DNA of 64,000 nt from Lentzea californiensis (GTDB lineage Bacteria > Actinomycetota > Actinomycetes > Mycobacteriales > Pseudonocardiaceae): NCBI RefSeq assembly GCF_024648825.1, contig NZ_JANBBE010000011.1:269532-333531 (forward strand), written 5' to 3'. The translations under genes were made by a program, and so were the position numbers. The notes beneath the pieces are model-generated. The model was not told the origin of the DNA and ran no database searches. It saw only the letters and a program-made list of their open reading frames with translations. Shown here piece after piece: positions 60,785 through 64,000 of this stretch (the stretch's first letter is position 1; every line of letters starts with the position of its first letter).

Positions 60785-61696
60785 ATGATCGCTGATCCGA
60801 TTCGCCTCGCCGTCGTCGGCCTGGGAGCCATGGGCACCCGGATGCTGACGGCGGCGCGGCAGCATCCCGGCTTCACCGTGGTCGCCGGCGTCGACGTCGT
60901 ACCCCGCACGCTCGACATCCCGGTCGTCACGACGCTGGACGCCGTGTTGTCCGATGTGGACGCCGTGTACATCTCGACGCCGCCCGCCTCGCACGCCGAG
61001 CTCGTGCTGAAGGCCTTCGGGGCCGGCAAGGCGGTGTTCTGCGAGAAGCCGCTGGCCGTCGACCTCACCGAGGCCCGCGCGATGGCCGAAGCCGCGAAGG
61101 GCCGCCCGAACGCCGTGAACTTCGCGCTGTCGGACATGGTGGCCACCATCGAGATCGAACGGCGGCTGCCCGAGCTCGGCACGCTGCGGGGCGTCGAGGT
61201 CCGGCTGCAGTTCCCGCGCTGGCCCAGGGCGTTCCAGGCGGAGGCGACCTGGTTGTCGCGCTCCGAGCAGGGCGGGTTCGTCCGGGAGGTGCTGTCGCAC
61301 TTCGTCTACCTGACCGACCGGGTGCTCGGGCCACTCGCGGTCGAATCCGTGTCGTCGGACTTCCCGGAGCCCGGCGCCGCCGAGGTGGCGGCCCGCGGTG
61401 TGCTGCGGGGCAGCGGCGTGCCGGTGCACGTGTCCGCGTTCTCCGGCCTCGCCGGGCCCGAGGTCTACGAGTGGACCGCCTGGGGCACCGAACGATCGCT
61501 GCGCCTGGACCAGTGGGCCCTGCTGTCCACTTCGGACGGCGGTCCGTGGGAACCGGTGGCGCTGGAGCAGACCGGTTCCGACTACTCGCGGCTCACGCTG
61601 TTCGCCCAGGCCGTGCGGGGCGAGCACCCGCGTGACCTGGCGGACTTCGCCAGCGGACAGCGGGTGGCCGAGGTGGTCGAGGCCTTCCTGCGTTAA
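60785..61696 (+). CDS. Gfo/Idh/MocA family oxidoreductase
   Basis: 303 aa. N-terminal Rossmann domain: IRLAVVGLGAMGTRMLTAARQHPGFTVVAGVDVVPR. AVYISTPPASHAELVLKAFGAGKAVFCEKPLAVDLTEARAMAE contains the EKP motif. The C-terminal beta domain is present (WPRAFQAEATWLSRSEQGGFVREVLSHFVYLTDRVLG). Members oxidise or reduce sugars and related polyols with NAD(P). It is 5 nt from the exporter permease stop, so it may be co-transcribed. Substrate unknown. Confidence 0.88.
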   Translation: MIADPIRLAVVGLGAMGTRMLTAARQHPGFTVVAGVDVVPRTLDIPVVTTLDAVLSDVDAVYISTPPASHAELVLKAFGAGKAVFCEKPLAVDLTEARAMAEAAKGRPNAVNFALSDMVATIEIERRLPELGTLRGVEVRLQFPRWPRAFQAEATWLSRSEQGGFVREVLSHFVYLTDRVLGPLAVESVSSDFPEPGAAEVAARGVLRGSGVPVHVSAFSGLAGPEVYEWTAWGTERSLRLDQWALLSTSDGGPWEPVALEQTGSDYSRLTLFAQAVRGEHPRDLADFASGQRVAEVVEAFLR

Positions 61697-61727
61697 TCGC
61701 TTGCGCGCGTTCGGCAGGATCGGAGCA

Positions 61728-62831
61728 ATGGGGATCTTGTTCGTCACGCTCGCAGGACATGGCCACGTCACGCCGACCCTCGCGGTCGTCGAGGAACTGA
61801 CCGGACGCGGTGCCGAGGTCGAGTACGCGACCGGCGCCGAGCACGCCGAGGCGGTGACCGGAGCGGGCGCGCGGTGGGTGGAACTCCCCGCGCTGCCCGC
61901 CTTCCGGCCCGTCACCGACAACCCGATCGACGAGTGGTTTCCGCACTACTTCAGGGCGATGGCCGCGACCTACCCGGTCCTGCTCGACCACTGCCGGGTC
62001 ACCACACCCGATCTAATCTGCTACGACTCGACGAACTGGCCCGCCAGGCTCGTCGCGCACGCACTCGGTGTACCGGCCGTGCGCACCGTGCCGCACACCG
62101 CGTCCAACGCCCACTACAACCTCATGGACGCGAGTCTGGCGCGCCACATCGCCGACGACCTGGCGGAGTTCACCGCCCGGTACGGGGTCGAACTCGACGT
62201 CCCGGGCACGATCGAGGCGCCGGAGGAGTGCAGCATCGTGTTCGTGCCGCGCGAGTTCCAGCCTCGTGCGGAGACCTTCGACGAGACGTTCCACTTCGTC
62301 GGCCCGGTGCTGGGCAGCCGGCTCGACGAGGAGTGGTCACCGCGGCGCGACGACCTGCCGCTGCTGTTCGTCTCGCTCGGCTCGGTCATGAGCGACGCCG
62401 CGTTCTACCGGGCGTGCGTGGACCAGTTCGGCGACGGCGCCTGGCAGGTCGCCATGACCGCCGAAGGCGTGGAGGGCACGGACCTCGTCGACGTCCGGCC
62501 CTGGTTCCCGCAACCCGCGGTCCTCAAGCACGCCAAGGCTTTCATCAGCCACGGCGGCATGAACTCCACGATGGAGGCGCTGCACCAGGGCGTGCCGCTG
62601 GTCGTCGTCCCGCAGACGCCGGAACAGGCCGCGAACGCCGACCGCGTCGCCGAACTCGGCCTCGGTGAACGGGCCGGCGACCACGCGGACCTCAGGGCGG
62701 CCGTCGAACGGGTGGCCGCCAGCGGCACGATCCGGCGCAACCTCGACCGGATGCGTGCCGCCATCGCCGGCGCGGGAGGCGCTCACCACGCGGCCGACGT
62801 CGTCCTCAGCCGAGCACTTCGCGGAGCTTGA
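61728..62831 (+). CDS. Macrolide-type (GT1) glycosyltransferase
   Basis: 367 aa from the ATG at 61728 (GGAG 3 nt upstream, a short spacing). GT-B fold, GT1/MGT family: MGILFVTLAGHGHVTPTLAVVEELTGRGAEVEYAT (the GHVTP acceptor-side motif) and C-terminal FISHGGMNSTMEALHQGVPLVVVPQTPEQAANADRVAELGLG, the nucleotide-sugar site. Such enzymes glycosylate macrolides, flavonoids or other small molecules for inactivation or decoration. Linkage to the exporter and oxidoreductase is only positional. The end overlaps the convergent hydrolase by 26 nt. Confidence 0.9.
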   Translation: MGILFVTLAGHGHVTPTLAVVEELTGRGAEVEYATGAEHAEAVTGAGARWVELPALPAFRPVTDNPIDEWFPHYFRAMAATYPVLLDHCRVTTPDLICYDSTNWPARLVAHALGVPAVRTVPHTASNAHYNLMDASLARHIADDLAEFTARYGVELDVPGTIEAPEECSIVFVPREFQPRAETFDETFHFVGPVLGSRLDEEWSPRRDDLPLLFVSLGSVMSDAAFYRACVDQFGDGAWQVAMTAEGVEGTDLVDVRPWFPQPAVLKHAKAFISHGGMNSTMEALHQGVPLVVVPQTPEQAANADRVAELGLGERAGDHADLRAAVERVAASGTIRRNLDRMRAAIAGAGGAHHAADVVLSRALRGA

Positions 62832-63648
62832 CGGCGAACTCCTCGGGCTTGCCCGCGTAACCGAACTCGCCGCCGATGAAACCACCGTGGTGGCTGGGGA
62901 ACACCACAGGCTCCTGGCCGAGCAGGCGTGCCGTGTGGACGGCCGTGCGCGCGGTGAACGCGTCACCGGTCTCCTCGCCGACGGCGATCACGACTCGCGT
63001 GGGCGCGGCGGCCAGCGCCTGCACCCGCGGGGCGTAGTCGGTGATGGCGAGCGAGGACGTCCCGAGCAACGGGTCGTCGCGCTTGCCGTCGTCCTCGGCC
63101 GGCATCCCGAACTGCGCGGGATCCGGCAGGGGCAGCGCGAAGTACTCGTCGGTGTACTCGCCCTGCCACGAGCTCATCTGGATGAACGCGGCCATGCCGG
63201 CGCCGCCGCCCTTGGCCTGGTAGGCGTCCATGAACGCGTCCCGCGCCCGGCGGGCGGCGGCCGCGTCGGGCAGCACGCCGATGATCGGCGGCTCGTGCGC
63301 GACGAGCGTGACGACGTCGTCCGGGTACGCCGCGACGAGTTCGAGAGCGGTGACCGCGCCACCGCTCGACGCGAACAGGTCGACCGGACCGCCGACGGCC
63401 TCGATCACCGCGTGCACGTCCGCGGCCTGGGTCTCGGGGGTGTTGTCGGTGCGACCGTCCGAACGGGTGCTGCGACCGAGTCCGCGCGGGTCGTAGGTGA
63501 TGACCGTGCGATCCGGGAACTGCGCGCGCAACGCGACGAACCCGCTGGCGTCCATCGGCTGCCCGATCATCATCAGCGGACGGCCACCGGAGCCGCTGAC
63601 GTCGTAGGTGATGGCGGCGCCATCGGTTTCCAGAACGTGAGTTTGCAT
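62806..63648 (-). CDS. Alpha/beta hydrolase
   Basis: 280 aa. GRPLMMIGQPMDASGFVALRAQFPDRTVITYDPRGLGRSTRSDG is the N-terminal core. The nucleophile elbow is DLFASSGGAVTALELV (Ser in SSGG, a G-x-S-x-G variant). VFPSHHGGF holds the His. It resembles the small-molecule alpha/beta hydrolases of actinobacteria. The GGGGAGA site precedes the ATG. Substrate unknown. It is the last complete gene before the insertion element. Confidence 0.85.
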   Translation of the reverse strand: MQTHVLETDGAAITYDVSGSGGRPLMMIGQPMDASGFVALRAQFPDRTVITYDPRGLGRSTRSDGRTDNTPETQAADVHAVIEAVGGPVDLFASSGGAVTALELVAAYPDDVVTLVAHEPPIIGVLPDAAAARRARDAFMDAYQAKGGGAGMAAFIQMSSWQGEYTDEYFALPLPDPAQFGMPAEDDGKRDDPLLGTSSLAITDYAPRVQALAAAPTRVVIAVGEETGDAFTARTAVHTARLLGQEPVVFPSHHGGFIGGEFGYAGKPEEFAVKLREVLG

Positions 63649-63689
63649 GCTGTCTCCCCAGTGGAGTCGGGTCTGAGCAGCCTAGATGA

Positions 63690-64000
63690 CTGATTCCAAG
63701 GGGTCAGTGGTCGTAGGCGGTCAATGACCGCATGACTGGCTGCCCGGTCTTGTCGTTGTGCCAGATCGCGGTGGTCAGCGCCAGAACCCGTTGCAGGACA
63801 CGGACTATGACTCCGGCTGGAGTGCGTCCGCCGTGCTGCTCCAGGTCGAGCTGTCCTTTGAAGGTCTGGTTGATCGACTCGATGGTCTGGCGCAGTGGCT
63901 TGAACAACCGTGCGCCAGGCCGCTCGGGCTCGCCCTTGCGAGCCGGTCGCAGCAACTCGATCCCTGCCTCGGCCAGGTCGCGTTCGAAGGCCTTGCCGTA
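63690..64000 (-). mobile_element. Insertion sequence, IS982-type, one end in window
   Basis: Transposase sequence begins at 63704 and continues past the window edge. The near-end motif GATTCCAAGGGGT (63692-63704) just outside the reading frame is the likely terminal inverted repeat of the element. The exact boundary and target duplication cannot be set without the other end. Confidence 0.6.
63704..64000 (-). CDS. IS982-type transposase, C-terminal part (runs off the right edge)
   Basis: The frame reads from the window edge YGKAFERDLAEAGIELLRPARKGE, then ARLFKPLRQTIESINQTFKGQLDLEQHGGRTPAGVIVRVLQRVLALTTAIWHNDKTGQPVMRSLTAYDH and a stop at 63704. FKPLRQTIESINQTFKGQLDLEQHGGRT and the terminal IWHNDKTG...LTAYDH match IS982-family DDE transposases; the Glu in RQTIESIN would be the last catalytic residue. 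Only the last third or so is visible, so intactness is unknown. Confidence 0.88.
   Translation of the reverse strand, partial: YGKAFERDLAEAGIELLRPARKGEPERPGARLFKPLRQTIESINQTFKGQLDLEQHGGRTPAGVIVRVLQRVLALTTAIWHNDKTGQPVMRSLTAYDH

Noticed and set aside
58842..62831. Biosynthetic gene cluster for a glycosylated natural product (exporter, oxidoreductase, glycosyltransferase)
   Set aside because: There is no polyketide, peptide or terpene synthase and no deoxysugar gene. The grouping could be only a resistance or decoration cassette.

Overview
The window is high-GC DNA (roughly 70%) packed with short intergenic gaps, GTG starts, Tat and Sec signal peptides, ECF, LuxR-ATPase and XRE-NB-ARC regulators and secreted hydrolases. 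This is a soil actinomycete chromosome. Gene content and style suggest Pseudonocardiales (Lentzea, Saccharothrix or Actinosynnema type), but no 16S or other typing gene is present, so the genus is an inference.

Layout. (a) 1-7.1 kb: a five-gene operon with a galactofuranose/pentofuranose-type ABC importer (binding protein cut by the left edge, double ATPase, two permeases) and a secreted GH2 enzyme with two CBM42 (AbfB) domains, closed by a strong terminator. (b) 7.2-20.8 kb: mixed accessory genes: flavoprotein, polysaccharide-lyase-like protein, RidA, HxlR with an NmrA-type target, MarR, a damaged XRE-NB-ARC regulator, a subtilase with six 40-residue C-terminal repeats, a GDPD/PI-PLC-like protein, LLM flavoprotein, and catC preceded by a 3' scrap of catB. 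(c) 20.9-29.8 kb: an ECF41 sigma factor with its likely target promoter and target gene, a large LuxR-type regulator, a coupled VOC-flavoprotein-VOC operon, and an LRR gene split by an in-frame TAG. (d) 29.8-37.8 kb: quinone-oxidoreductase-like gene, carboxylesterase with coupled TPR protein, and a TetR-controlled operon of a diiron-type protein, a 2Fe-2S reductase and a hydrolase-SDR fusion. (e) 37.9-42.3 kb: GDSL lipoprotein and a copper operon (csoR, a 17-codon mini-gene, an anchored His-rich protein, copA). (f) 42.3-48.1 kb: a long palindromic element, a Tat-exported FAD dehydrogenase, a PucR-type regulator split by a second in-frame TAG, a secreted T1/N1 ribonuclease, a nuclease-like/CBM2 lipoprotein, and a TetR gene sharing an operator with a hydrolase gene. 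(g) 48.8-53.5 kb: pcaHGBDC and pobA, the protocatechuate branch from 4-hydroxybenzoate. (h) 53.5-62.8 kb: winged-helix protein, moeA, OFA-type transporter, a Cys-rich protein, fdhD, Nudix hydrolase, ABC-2 exporter, Gfo/Idh/MocA oxidoreductase and a macrolide-type glycosyltransferase. (i) 62.8-64 kb: a hydrolase and the C-terminus of an IS982-type transposase at the right edge.

How the parts work together. The first operon would release and import furanose sugars from plant or microbial glycans. pobA makes protocatechuate, and pcaHG, pcaB, pcaC and pcaD take it to 3-oxoadipate; pcaIJ and pcaF are not in the window. catC is the only intact catechol-branch gene, and a deletion has removed catB. 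csoR-copA is a standard copper efflux unit. fdhD, moeA and the oxalate/formate-type carrier suggest a formate or molybdenum-enzyme theme whose dehydrogenase is elsewhere. Several regulators have recognisable operators in front of their targets (HxlR, ECF41, two TetR, CsoR). Several -10 boxes lie 6-8 nt before the start codon, which suggests leaderless mRNAs.
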